Shown here: positions 1 to 12,486 of the stretch, piece after piece | How positions within the stretch are numbered: position 1 is the first letter of the stretch | How the letters are laid out: every line of letters starts with the position of its first letter | DNA from: Lates calcarifer | Taxonomy: Eukaryota > Chordata > Actinopteri > Centropomidae | Length of the DNA stretch: 64,000 bases | Assembly (NCBI RefSeq): GCF_001640805.2 | Contig: NC_066849.1 | Location: 21,701,336-21,765,335, forward strand | Reading direction: 5' to 3' | Made by a program: the position numbers and the translations under genes | The notes under the pieces: generated by a model | Database searches by the model: none | The model's input: only the letters and a program-made list of their open reading frames with translations | What the model was told of the DNA's origin: nothing

Positions 1-3000
1 CTCTATGATTGTAAGTTGTCATGGGCACAAGCACCAGATGAATGGCTGAAATGTAAATGGTAACTGCAGAACAAACATAAATTACAAAAGTTGTATTTTT
101 TAAATTTTCTTCATTTGTAATTTCTGTACCACCTTCACCCTGTCCATGTTCACATGAAGTAATGAAAACATGCAGCTGATGAATTTAACCATGGGTAAAA
201 TTGAGGATGGTCAATAGGTGAGAGGCTCAACAAGGCTAAACTTTAATTGGAATAACTTCTCCTGATCTCTTTTCTCTCCTCAGTTGTATGTAATTCATGC
301 AGTAGGACTGTGGTGTTTGTAACAGACTCTCCAAACTTCACTGTAATATTTGGCTGCCTGTACACATGAGAAGACAGCATGATTGTTGGAGGATTATCTC
401 ACAGCACTTTAGAATATATGGATAATTTGTGGTTTTGTGCATCAATGCAGTATTGTCTTAACCTGTGACCCTTGCAGCACCTCCTTTTCCTTTAACCTGC
501 TTTGTTCATTTTTTTTTATATTGACACCAAATCATTCGACTGTGTGTAATATAAAATGGTCACTCACAGTACTGAAATGGAGAATCACCAACTCTTCAGA
601 TCTATTGAGTTTTCTAGCCTCGTAGCTCATTGTTTGAATCTCATTGTTCTCATCAATCCCCAAAGGCAGCAGTGTCAAGCAATAAAGTTCAGATAAACAA
701 ACTGAGCATCAGCATCAGCTCCCCAGCACCAAGTTACAGAGTGGCTGATGGACCTATTCAAACATCTTGCTAGCTAAAATATTTTGCTCAGGAGTTAGTG
801 GGTACCAAAACAGATGAGTAGAAAAATAACTTTATAACTGTCTATGTTATCCTCTGTCTGCTGAATGTATAAGGTGATAGTCCATGAAGACAGTTTGATG
901 TCATATAGTTCATGCTTTAAAGTACAATAGCAAGTGGGTCCTGTATTATTACATCTTGTGGCAACAGCTTATAGAAGGGCCCTGTGTAAAAGTCAAGTTT
1001 TAAAACTGTGCTCAGCAAGCCTACACCTGTGTTGTGGAGTTACCAAAGATTCTTCTTGTTATGTTTGAGACTGTCCTTGTTGTCCTCTGGAAGATTTTGA
1101 GGATCTAAAATAAACAAGATAACATGAAACTGTCTTTATGAACATCTGCATGTGTTGTGTGTGCTTCTCACTGCTCCATCTGCACTGCAAACCAGAATTG
1201 TTCTACGTATGCGTGAAGGTTAGGATAACACATAGTGTAGAACAAATCAGGTTTCTGGTACAGTTTGGGCAATGACAGTGCCAACAAATAAGCCAAAACA
1301 ACTTTATAAGCTAGTGATATGGCGGTGAGTGTGTTTTCTGCCCCCTGCTAGCTAAAAGTAAAGAATGCAGCTTTAAACACGCCAGCAAGCGTGCAAAAAT
1401 GAAGGATGTTTGCAAACTTGCAATGGAAAAGTTAGGACATCTTTATACTGTATATTTTTCATGATTTTGTGAACATGTGACATATTTTCAAGAGATTGTT
1501 TTGGTGGTTGTGGAAGAATGGAAACAAAAGCCAGATTTCCTGAAAGAGTAAGGGGATCAATTAGCAGTTGAATTCATAGACTTTAACTTCATGTATATTT
1601 TTGGTGAGAGCAACTTAAATGTATTTAAATCCCTGATGCACTTGAAGTGAAAAGAGAAGGGTCCATAGTTGGGATGTGACAATTGTAGTCCTAGCACCTC
1701 TGAATTTATTAGATGTATTTTTGGCTCAGATAACAGTACATTATCATTCCCCACAGAGCAGAGAAGGAGAAACGACTGTTGGGGAAAAATCAGTGAAATT
1801 AAATCCATCATATCAAAATGGCCAGTCATAGAATTTCAATGCGCTTGCAAGAGTTTGAACTGGGTTGTCAATATGCTTAATCATCTTTCACTGAATTAGG
1901 TAAATCTACAGTACGCTGACACTGCTGCATTGTTATTATTGGGTCTTATTTGTTTCCAGAGGTGTTAAAACATTCACTTTGAAATGCAAAGAGTTCCATT
2001 TCTGCTGGAAAAAGTATTTATGATGCTTTTAAGACACAAAGAAAAAAACTGCAGTGTGTGGCAAATGAAGGTCATTTGTGTTTGTGAAATGTTTCTAAAG
2101 CCTTTGAGAGTAATTCCTCACATCACCTTACAGAGGAACCTCAGAAAAAGGTCCTGCATTGTGTCACATTTGTGTGTGTATGCGTGTGTGTGTGTGTCAG
2201 TCACGCCTCTTTATCTGTCTGCACATACGCATAGCCTATTGCCTTGAGACAAAAGGGGTCACACAGTTAACCATTGTTGGTGTGATGACGGACAGCAAAC
2301 CGAAGGCACAATGCACAAGGCAGCAATCTGCAGGGACTGGTATAAACTAGCACCACTCTCTCTCTTTCACTCTCTCTAATACACGCACAGAAAAAAAAGC
2401 AAGGCTCATGCTGCATTTTTAAAACACACGCAGAAATCCTGTAATCCTCACTTACATGAATCTGTCTTTTGACCTGAAGTATACAGTAGAAATGGCAGGT
2501 TGTGTATCCATGCATGACAGCAAGAAGAGGTGAACAGAGCAAGGATGGAGGCAGGTCTAATACTGAGGAGAGACGACTGTGTGGGAGGAGAGGATTCAGA
2601 GTGTGAAAATATCTGAACACAAAGAACATAAACCAGACAAAATGTCCTCCGCTATAGCTCACTAAAGCCAAATGAAAATTTTATATATCCTCTCCAACTG
2701 ACACTATAAAATATATATATATAAAAATATTTTTTTTTTTATCCACATCACAGTATATTTGTGTTGGATTCTGTCGGTCCTTATGTTCTCTCTCATGCTA
2801 TGCAAGGCTGTAGTTTGGTCAGTGACCTGCTGTAGGTGTAGTATTAACAAATTCATTAACCTTCATGTTTACCTCTTAATACTGGCACTGGTATGACCCT
2901 TACCCATAGCTACAACACATCTCTTGCAATTGTGGATTCGTTCTTTGGACAGAGACAGACTCATTTACAATTTTTATGCGAAGCTAAGCTCTCTGCAAAA

Positions 3001-4669
3001 ATGTGTGTTTCAAAAAAAAAAAAAAAAAAATCTAATTATCCCTTTGCACTCATATGAATCAAAACAAGTTCACAGCCTCTCAATGATAATATTTTTGAAC
3101 TATTTTAACTTGGAATAACATATTCAATTTTGACATTTTTTGTTTTTATGTTTGTTCTATATGTTCCGTGTATGCAATATTTGGGGTTATATATTAGGGT
3201 GTTGGTTGGTTAGGTGTTTAGGCCTTGTTAGGAACTATGAAAAAAAAAATCTCTTCTGTAACAAAACACTTACACAACAAAAAAGGAGTGTATTTCAAAA
3301 CAAGATACAAAAAATTGTTTATTTCCAAATATATCCCTTTGCTTCCTATGGACAAACAGTAGTTGATAAATTAATGAAAACACATGATAACACACACACT
3401 TATTAAAAATCCTCATTGGTGTCTGAAATACAGTATGTCCCACACAAGATAAAGGATTGATTATAGCAGAAGGTTTTTGTTCTCAACAGCAGCGATGCAA
3501 TAAAATGACTCAGGACCCTCTCCTGTGCTTTTGGCAGTGCAGCTGAACTGATGCGGTGCAATGCATGCACAACAGAGGGAGTGAATTACACCACAAACTG
3601 CTTAGAAGAAGAACAGAGGCCTGCGGAGGTCGACATATAAAAAAATAACGAGTCATGAAAAAACGATCACCTCAACATATTGTCAATATTCTGCAAAGAA
3701 AGAAATCCCTTCAGGTTATTTTACCTTTGTCCTAACTCCCCTCCCTGAAACCTTTCCTTACCGATTCAAAGCATTTTCCACAGGAGACTAACTAGTACAG
3801 TATAAACAACAGATAACAATATGACAAAAATGTCTGTGCTGTGCTCATTCCTTCAGTCTGCCTCAAAGCTGCAAGCTGATTTTTGAGCACAAGGGCAAGG
3901 TTACAGGCCCCATGGGAGTGTGTCAACAGTATTATGTTACACTGCCAACGCCTCTGACAATATTGTGCCTTATTAATCATTGATTTGGTCGCTGGTGTTA
4001 GTTTCCATGCACTGGGGATTATGTTCACAGTGCTAAAGGTGATGACACATAGGCAATTTTTTAAGGCAATGAACATATAATATAGAGGTTCTGGGAAAAT
4101 ATATGCAAAAGGGATGACGATTAATAACTGAGTAACAATGAATATGGGTAATAAAGCGGATATTAAGGACAAAACATGAAAGGAATAAAAATCCTTATAG
4201 TTACAGGTGCTGACAGATGTGCCCAGATGTGGTGTGGTGATTAAAATGCTAGATGAAGTAACACGTAACCTTTACAGGAAAAAAAAAAAAAATCAGATGG
4301 AGTACATGGCACACTTTTGATTAAATATAAAATCACCAATTGGCAACATCATGGCCCTTTGAGAAATAGAAAGTGACAATGATCCATCACAGTTACTGTA
4401 TACTGGCATTACATAATGTGTTGGTTTGCATGTTACACAGTAGAAAGCCACATTTCAGTGGGAAAACCAAGAGCTCAAAATAAATAAGGTTTCATTCAGT
4501 TCTATATTTGAGAGTTTTATCTATTTGAGGAAAACTAAATTACAAAATTATGTTCCCCAAATTCTAAATTAACCTCGAGGGACATTGCATCAAAAGTCAG
4601 GAAATGAGAGCTTGCCAGAACCAGACAGTGTCACAAAGTTATCAGTTCATTATTCACATATTAAAACGT
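1..4669. other. Gene-free stretch downstream of ap1m3
   Basis: I see no coding exon here. The open frames are short, lack flanking splice signals and resemble no family I know. The stretch is AT-rich with poly(A) runs near 3011-3028 and 4268-4281 and a short GT tract near 2185-2201. Part of its right end may be ap1m3 3' UTR if the poly(A) signal at 4670-4675 is not the one used. Confidence 0.6.
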
Positions 4670-4675
4670 TTTATT
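4670..4675 (-). promoter_or_regulatory. ap1m3: Candidate poly(A) signal (AATAAA) of ap1m3
   Basis: On the minus strand a canonical AATAAA lies about 280 nt after the ap1m3 stop codon. It is the first canonical hexamer I noticed downstream of the stop, which would give a 3' UTR of roughly 0.3 kb. Cleavage site and use are inferred. Confidence 0.45.
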
Positions 4676-4955
4676 GGAGTCCTGAGGAACCTTAAAAAAA
4701 AAAAAAAACATAGAATCACAGGTCAGAGGTGATGTAACAGCCTTTCCCGTCTGAGCTGAGTTAGTCATAGAGGAAGGGATGATGTCTTCTTTCCGCTCAG
4801 CATGGGGAGTAATTTCATGTGTCCTCCTGCACTTGTCCTCTGCTGTCCACTGCAGACAGGGAGCCGGAGAAACAGAGAGAGGAGAGGAGAGGCGAGGAGA
4901 GAGGAAGACAGACAGAGAGAGAAAATATCCATTCGTCTAGCAGCATCTGTGCCCT

Positions 4956-4978
4956 TTAGTTTGTCCGGAGCTGGTAAT
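4956..4978 (-). CDS. ap1m3: ap1m3 coding exon 12, last coding segment (residues 417-423 and stop)
   Basis: After acceptor TTGGCAG the sense strand reads ATTACCAGCTCCGGACAAAC then TAA, giving DYQLRTN, the expected mu1 C-terminus. The phase matches exon 11 and brings the total to 423 residues. This short coding tail is too small to appear as an open frame and was found by searching for the conserved end. Confidence 0.9.
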
Positions 4979-7900
4979 CTGCCAAGAAATGTAACAGCAG
5001 AGCATTAACGCACAGCTTTCTTCCCCTCATCACCCCTGCACATCACATCACTGCCAATATAAGCCCTATTAAATCCCTAAACAAGATTTGCACTAATACT
5101 AGCTGTAGTGCCACTCTACTAAATCACATTACCAACATTTAATACACTAACTTACTGAAGTTGGGAGACTTTTAAGAGTCTTTATGAAAGAAATTATCAA
5201 ATCTAATTATCACATTTCAGTCAGTATTAGTCATACCTCATTAATACTTCATTAAAAATCACACTGCCATTTGTAACAACACAAATACCTGTGGATGCCA
5301 ATTTGGCTTGGAATATGAACAGTAAACCCCAGGAACAAATGTAATTTTTTCACAGAGGCTGATGACAGAAAATGCTTAATAACTGACTTCTTTTGCTTTA
5401 ATGGGGACTAATCCCTGCAGCCAGGTTCCAAAGTTGAAAGCCAAGCCAGCAGAGTGAACATAAAGATTAACATTTATGTTTTTGTAATGTAAGATGTTAA
5501 TAGAAGTCATGTTTAGATACTTTTGCCTATGTTGAGAATACAACAGATGCACTGCTTCCAATTATGAATGTTTCACCAATTCCCAATCCAAAATCATGTT
5601 ATATCAACAATATTATGTCAACATCCATGCTTGAATAGCTGGAGTGTGTGATGCTGCCTTATCATATTCTAAGCAGTGACAGTGGAGTCCTCGCATACTG
5701 CTGTACAGTACCACCGCTAAATGCCTGTTCATCACTCATTAATAAGTCAGCACAGTCAGTCTACTGTATCAGGGCATTGTTTAATCAGTGTGAGTGTGTC
5801 TGTGTGTAGTGCTGAGTGAAATGTGATCATCACTGAAAAGTGATAGCCTCCTCTCCAGTCCCCTTAATTTCATCACTCTTCGTTCTCTTGCTCGTACTAA
5901 TCTTTTGTCCTCCTCCTTCCTATGCCCCTCTCTCCCTCTCTCTTTTGCTTCTTTGCTGATGTTACAGCAAGGCAACAGTAACCTTGACATTCGCTGAGTG
6001 CCACCCTGGGAGCCTCCTGGCACTCGGTGGCATCATTCAACCTCCGCAGCCCCTGACTCGTACCTGACAAAGCCAGGTAATGGATATGATTGATGTAATG
6101 GAGTCGGGTTCATTCCTAGGGTGTATGGCAGGTATGAAACTTAAGGATTTCTGGCAGTGGTCCAGTGGTGGTATTGGGCCTCCATCTCCATATCATTTCC
6201 ATTCGCCCCCCCATTGAAACTAGTGAGCTAGAAAGGAGGATTTTGCTGCAGTCTCATCAATATACTGTAGTGTTAATGTGGCAATATGCAGCGGTGTGTG
6301 ATCTGTCCAAAAATCAAGCATGTGTGTAAAATAAAGATGTTGCTTTTTATACATTTCAATATATTTTAAAAGGTTAAAGGTGCTGTATATAAGTTTTGCT
6401 ATCATTACATAGCCCATATTAGCATTAACAGCGGTTTACTTACAGTCTAGAAGACACACTATGAGTTCAGCATCAAACTTCATTCCTTCACTCAACAAGA
6501 GCTGTCTCCAGTAGTGAAAAGCAATGCCAATCTTAACTCTCGTTTTGTTTCTATTTCTATTCATTTTTTCTTCTACTAAAGTTAGCGTGCTAACCAGCTA
6601 GCCCCATCTTGTCTCGTCATATTACTTTGCAATAGTGAGTCACTGTAGCGTTCAGTCTGCCCTCAAGACTGACCTAGAAGTAGCACTGTGTAGAGGGCGT
6701 ATTCTTGTTTAAATGCATCAATGACTTAAGCTCTTAGTAAGTTAACAGCTTTTAATGCTAACATTGGCTATGTAACGATAGAAGCCCCTTTAAATTTCAA
6801 GTTAGTGGGCTGATTAAAGGTCACATGTCTTGGTCCTTCCTTCCTCTAATGTCACCCTTGAGTTCGACAAATGTGATGCAGATAGATTCATTTCCAGGGC
6901 AGCGATTGAATCTCGCCTTGCTAAACAAAATTGACTGCCTTTTCTTGACTTATAGTAACTCTGTTCAAATTTGGGCAAGAAACATTTTACCCTGGACTGA
7001 ACAAGCAACTCTGAGCAAAAGCCAGCAGCTCTGTTAAGTTTCTGTCCCTGGCATCCTGTCTGGTGTCACTCGACGCCCCTGAGGCCATGGCTCATGGTGA
7101 TAGAGCCAGGTAATGGATATGATGGATGTTACACAGCTGGGTTCATTCCTGGGGCACACACTGAATAGTGATGAAGAAAGGCTGATTCTGACACTGTTCT
7201 CACAAGGAAAACATCGCATTTAACCTCAGGGTAACCTCAGATTTGCTGATGGGTTTAGACGTGAAACCATCCTGCTTTTAAGGATCGTAAACTTTGAATT
7301 CAAAAAAAGAAAACTGCCGTTCATAATGCCAACACAATGTGGGAACTGGGTGTTTGTTAGTGACATTCATCTTTATCATATTGTCATTTAACCACACCGC
7401 CACAGCCCTGATGAAGCAGACGAGGTGAGATTTATATATTATATTTATACTTTAGTTAATGCTCAATGCTTTAAATCTTGGGATGTGGGGGTCTGATCTA
7501 GTGGATTTGACCAATCCATATTACAGTTTCTTAAACTGTCATTATCATTCAGTCATATAAGGCTGCCACCTTTGATTTTAGCACTATAATCCCTGGCCTT
7601 ACGTTGCCATGTATTAACAAAAAACAATCCCAATGAGTTCCATATAGATTTTAAATTAAAATGTGTGTCTCCCTATCTGAATGCAATCACACATTATCAG
7701 TGTGTGTTTTCTGTGTAAGTCTGTTTTGGTGTGTTATTTTCTCACCTCCACTTTGTGTGATGTAACGCACCCATGGCAATGCCTGGTAACCGCTCTTCTC
7801 TATGATCTTTAGGTAACGCACCTGAGGAACACAGGCAGGTTAAATATAGTTATTTCATACACAAAACACACACTAACATCAACTGTACAGTACATATTGT

Positions 7901-10900
7901 GTGGGTTCCTAGCAGCTCACTTATCACAGATATAAATAGTTGTTGTCCATTAAAAAACCACATATCTCCAAATTTGGTGATTTTTTATTTTTCAGATGAC
8001 TGATTAATTGTTATCTTATGGGCTGAGAAAATGTCTCTACTTCTACTTGTAAGGGAAATAAACCATTTAAAAGTCCATTAGCAAAGATTATTTAATTTTG
8101 CAGATGCATTGATAAAATGCAAAAAGGTTAAACTGAAGCAACTGAAGTTTCTTACACTGATCAGCTGTAAATTCATATGTTAGATTTACACTCCACCACA
8201 GTGGAGAGTGAGCTGTCATGAAGTGAGTTTAAAAAAACAGGTACTTCCAGGATTGTGAGACTTAATAAGTTACCTATTGAGTCTAGTATTAGGAACAACC
8301 ATGTGTGAATATGAACCAGTGCATTGCTGAAACAGTCGTTAAACGAGGAACTGGGATTTTTAAAGGGGCTTTCTGATGGGTGTTAGTAAAGGGTCTAACC
8401 TGAATTCCCGACACAGTGAAATACGGAATCTCAAAGTTAACTGTGATTGGTCTCTTCGCCTCTAGTTCATCGCTCTCCACGCTGGGCAGCCCAAAGTGTG
8501 CCCGCATGATGTACTCCTTACCACCCTACACACACACACACACACACACACACGCAAACACACACATACATACATGCACAAACACAGAAGAGAAAAAGCC
8601 ACAAAGTTGTTACTACATCTGGTAAAACATTAAATCTCAGATAAGACAGTTTTGTTTGTTTGATGAACTCTGCTCTCAGATGTCCGACTCCAAATAATAT
8701 AGGCTTGTTTTGTCCAAAATCAAAACAAATGTTGTAGTCATGGTAACGTGAGGCAACTCCCATGTCACATCAAGGTGAATCAGATGTCCATTTATGAGAT
8801 GTAACATTTGCCAAGCATATCTTGGCTTTAAAAACATAAAACAGGTTAATCATTCTTTCTTTGGGCAATTGTGCAACATGTCATCTGAGCACTGAGTTTC
8901 ATAGTTTGTACTTTGATTTTACTTGCTGGAAATCAGTTACCATTTTAACTTAAAAGCTCAAGAAACACTGGTTTCAAACCACTATTTCTCTGTAACATTT
9001 AAGATTCCATTCATTCAAACAGTGTCAAAACACTTTTAAAATAAATAAATAAAAAAGCTCAGCTAATCTGCTGCATCACACCTGTGTGGGTGTGGGTTTA
9101 TCAGCTTTGATTGGCAGTTTTTATCTCCAACAGGGAGGTTGTATTTTCACCCATGTCTCTTTGTTAAGTTGTTTGTTTATTTGTCAGCAAGACTACACAG
9201 AAAGTACTGAACCAACTTGCACCAAACATGTAGGATTGTTAGGCTCTGGTGGAGGTGTGTGCTCCATTGACTGCCACTCTAGTTTTCAAATGTTGCAGGT
9301 GTGTGACATCAGCCATTTCCAACTGAGCCCTCCTCGCTTCAAACCAGTGAGAATAGCTCAGACAAAAACACAAATACAGAAATGTTTTCCTTGGAAATAA
9401 CCTTAATTCTGTCAGAAGATTGTATGTTCACAAAAGGTTTTCTGTCATGGTAAGAATCTGATTGAGAGAATAAGTTTTCAGAACCTTCAATAAACTGAAA
9501 AACTAAAGTAACTTTATTTATTTATTTATTTCTTTACAAAAGATCCTTTGCTTATCTACAGCTATAATATTGCTTATTATACAGTTGCTGTAGACAGTCT
9601 CATTATCCCTTCCTTTGTCTACAACTGAAAAGATAATATCCTGTTTTTGCATAATGTACCCTTACCAAATAAATGAGAAATCTGTAAAAGACATATATCT
9701 TGATGCTTACAAAACAGCTGATGGTACATGGAATAATTTCTACACCTTCCTTATGTTCCTTGTGTTAAGGAAAGGTAATGTTTGAGTAACAGAGTTGTAA
9801 ATAAGTGGACAGAGCTGAAGGCTGTTGGACTGCAGATTAGGGTTTATCACTTCCTTATCATGACACACCACTGCTTTATATTAGTTCCCTTCAAACTTCA
9901 TCATAAGTTACAGGTTAACTGTAACACACGAGCTAGATAACAGTATGTCACCAGTAATGGCAATTCTTAGCCCTCCTCAGCAGGCTGAAGGTGTAATGAA
10001 TTACTGAGGAGATATCAGAACTTGATGGATAAAAGGAACCAAAAGTGAGTTAACGCCCTGCAAGTTTTTTAAAAAGACACTGAAATTTTCTTTTGAACAC
10101 CTTATTTTTTGGTGATAGCACAGACTGGCAGTAAAGCTGTGAAAGGAATGGCAAAAAGTAAAGAGAGAAGACGTGTATGTGTGACGAGATGTTGATCATG
10201 ATGTGTTAAATGGCTGCTGCTTAATATTTGTTAGTCACAACACAACTTCATTATTGACACTGGGACTGTTTTATAACCTGATAGTGGTGGAACAAATCAG
10301 CACTGTTCTGCAGCAACAAGTACTGTACTGTAGTGTATATCAGGCTATAAACATCTGCTTATGCCACACTTACAGGGAAAGACTTGATGTTCCACTGCAC
10401 CGCGTTCTTCTCTGGCACCCACTTGGCGCTGCCCGTGCTGGTCTTGAACTTGGGTGAGTCAGCATCACTGGGCACTGGCACCATAATGGACACGTTGTTG
10501 GCGGTGGACCGACTCTTAAACTGACTCCGAGCCTGCGGGAAGGTGACAGAGGACAGAGTTCAACTGTCGTCTGAGACCTTTACAACAATGTTGTAGAGTG
10601 AACACATCCAAATTCAAATCATGGAGGTCTTTGTGATTATGCAAACTGCAGCTTGTTATTTTGAGTCTGTATGGCCGTCACTGCATCAAACAGATGGTAA
10701 GCTGCGATCCACCTGAGACATATGTGTCATAAATACTAAGTGAAGGGACTAGATGAGGGAATAAGGGCATAGCACTCTGTACTGTATGTGTGTGTTTATG
10801 TTTGTGTGTCACTCATCATTACCTTCACCTTGATCTCCACACGGCTGTGAGAGAACTTCTCAATCACGCTCTCAATCCATATGAGAGGCTTCACCTGTCA

Positions 10901-12326
10901 GAGAGGCAGAGAGAGAGAGAGAGTGGACAAGGTCAGCGGGATGAGCATAGAGCTGAAGTGCATCACTACCACACACATCGCCAGAATGACGCAACATGGA
11001 CCCATAACATGCACACAGCACATTCATGTGCACCCCGTATGAAAGGCACACAGAGAAGATGGCCAGTACCACACTGGGTTTAGCCCACTGTGATGATTCC
11101 CAGCCAGTTTCCTACACACCCGTCCCACAACGACATCCCATAAGCACCACCACACACACATTGACATGTACAGTACATGTATCCACCTGTGCATCCTATG
11201 GAAAGCCACCATGTTCCATGCTTCGTAACACAGACCAAGAGCACACGGGGTGAATTTTATGTATGGAGGAGATCAAAATTCAGGTTATTGCAGTTAAACT
11301 CTAAGTGAAAGTTTTGTCACGAAACTAAACTGGTACACATCCTTGTGCATTTTTAAGTATACAGGAAATCCTGGAGCTTTCGTAGTGGGTACATGTTGTA
11401 TCATGTAGACAACTGAGTGGCACAGTGGATCACTATAAAGCTCTGTAAAGCTGAGGGGAGCAGCAGATTCAAGTGATAATTCTCTGTAGGTTCATCACTA
11501 TGCACGGCCTGTTCACACATTTTAACACTCTATCATCTGATACATTGTTATTATGAAACTATAAATTATTCTGTAGCTGCTTTAAACATACTTGGTGATG
11601 CTATTTAATTTTTTTACAAGATTTGTAACAAAGAACTGTACTGAGGAAGGACACTGAGCAGCTGAAAAATAAACTTTAATGAACTTTCAAAGACTCAAAA
11701 TCAAAAATGTAAACATGAAGTAGTAGTAGAAGTAGTTAGTAAAAACAAGGCTCAAAGTACGTAAAATAGAACTTATAAAAACATTTATGTACTGCAATTA
11801 GAAACTGCAGAACAGATATTTGCATATCTACAAACTAGGCCACTGAAGCTACTGAGCAGATGCGTTTGATACTTACTGAGAGACAAATAGGGAGTGTGTT
11901 CTTGGTGGCACTTGCTGGTATGCAGGTGGTGTGAGTGGGTGTGTGTGTGTTCAAAGAAAGATTTGTTTACGTGTATCCTACTCACTGTAGTGTTAAGGCG
12001 GTAGGACATGAGCTCGCTCTCGCCGTCAGGGGGGATGAAAGAAATGGTGCGGTCGTTCTCAAAGCGTGACAGACGGACACACTGATGGAACTTCACATCC
12101 TCCAGCTCCACTGTCTTGCTCTTCTCTCCTGACACACACAAACACGCACACACAAACAATACACACAAAAAAAGATTGAGAGCTTTCCACGCAGCCTTTG
12201 GGAAATCAAGGTCAAGGTAATGATGACTGACAAACTGTCTCTCTCTCACACACACACTGTACGCGCAGTATGCTACCAAATCCATCTGCCCTCTTCTTGT
12301 CCCCCCACCGAACAATTATTTAGCTG

Positions 12327-12371
<45 letters not shown>

Positions 12372-12450
12372 GCCTTCAAAACATGCTGCCATCATCTTCT
12401 CCCCCACTGATGCCCATTCAGCTGCCTCACAAATACATCCACAACTGCAC

Positions 12451-12486
<36 letters not shown>

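Noticed and set aside
841..900. Candidate for the last ap1m3 coding segment (a GACTATCAC-like phrase on the minus strand)
   Set aside because: It lacks an acceptor and does not encode QLRT. The segment at 4956-4978 has a proper acceptor, the right phase and the exact expected C-terminus.
2267..2671. 134-codon minus-strand open frame
   Set aside because: Cys/Ser/Leu-rich translation of CT-rich sequence, without homology I can recognise or supporting splice sites.
11785..12315. 176-codon open frame on the minus strand
   Set aside because: Only its middle (11986-12128) is real, namely ap1m3 exon 7. The rest reads through the flanking introns and GT-rich sequence.
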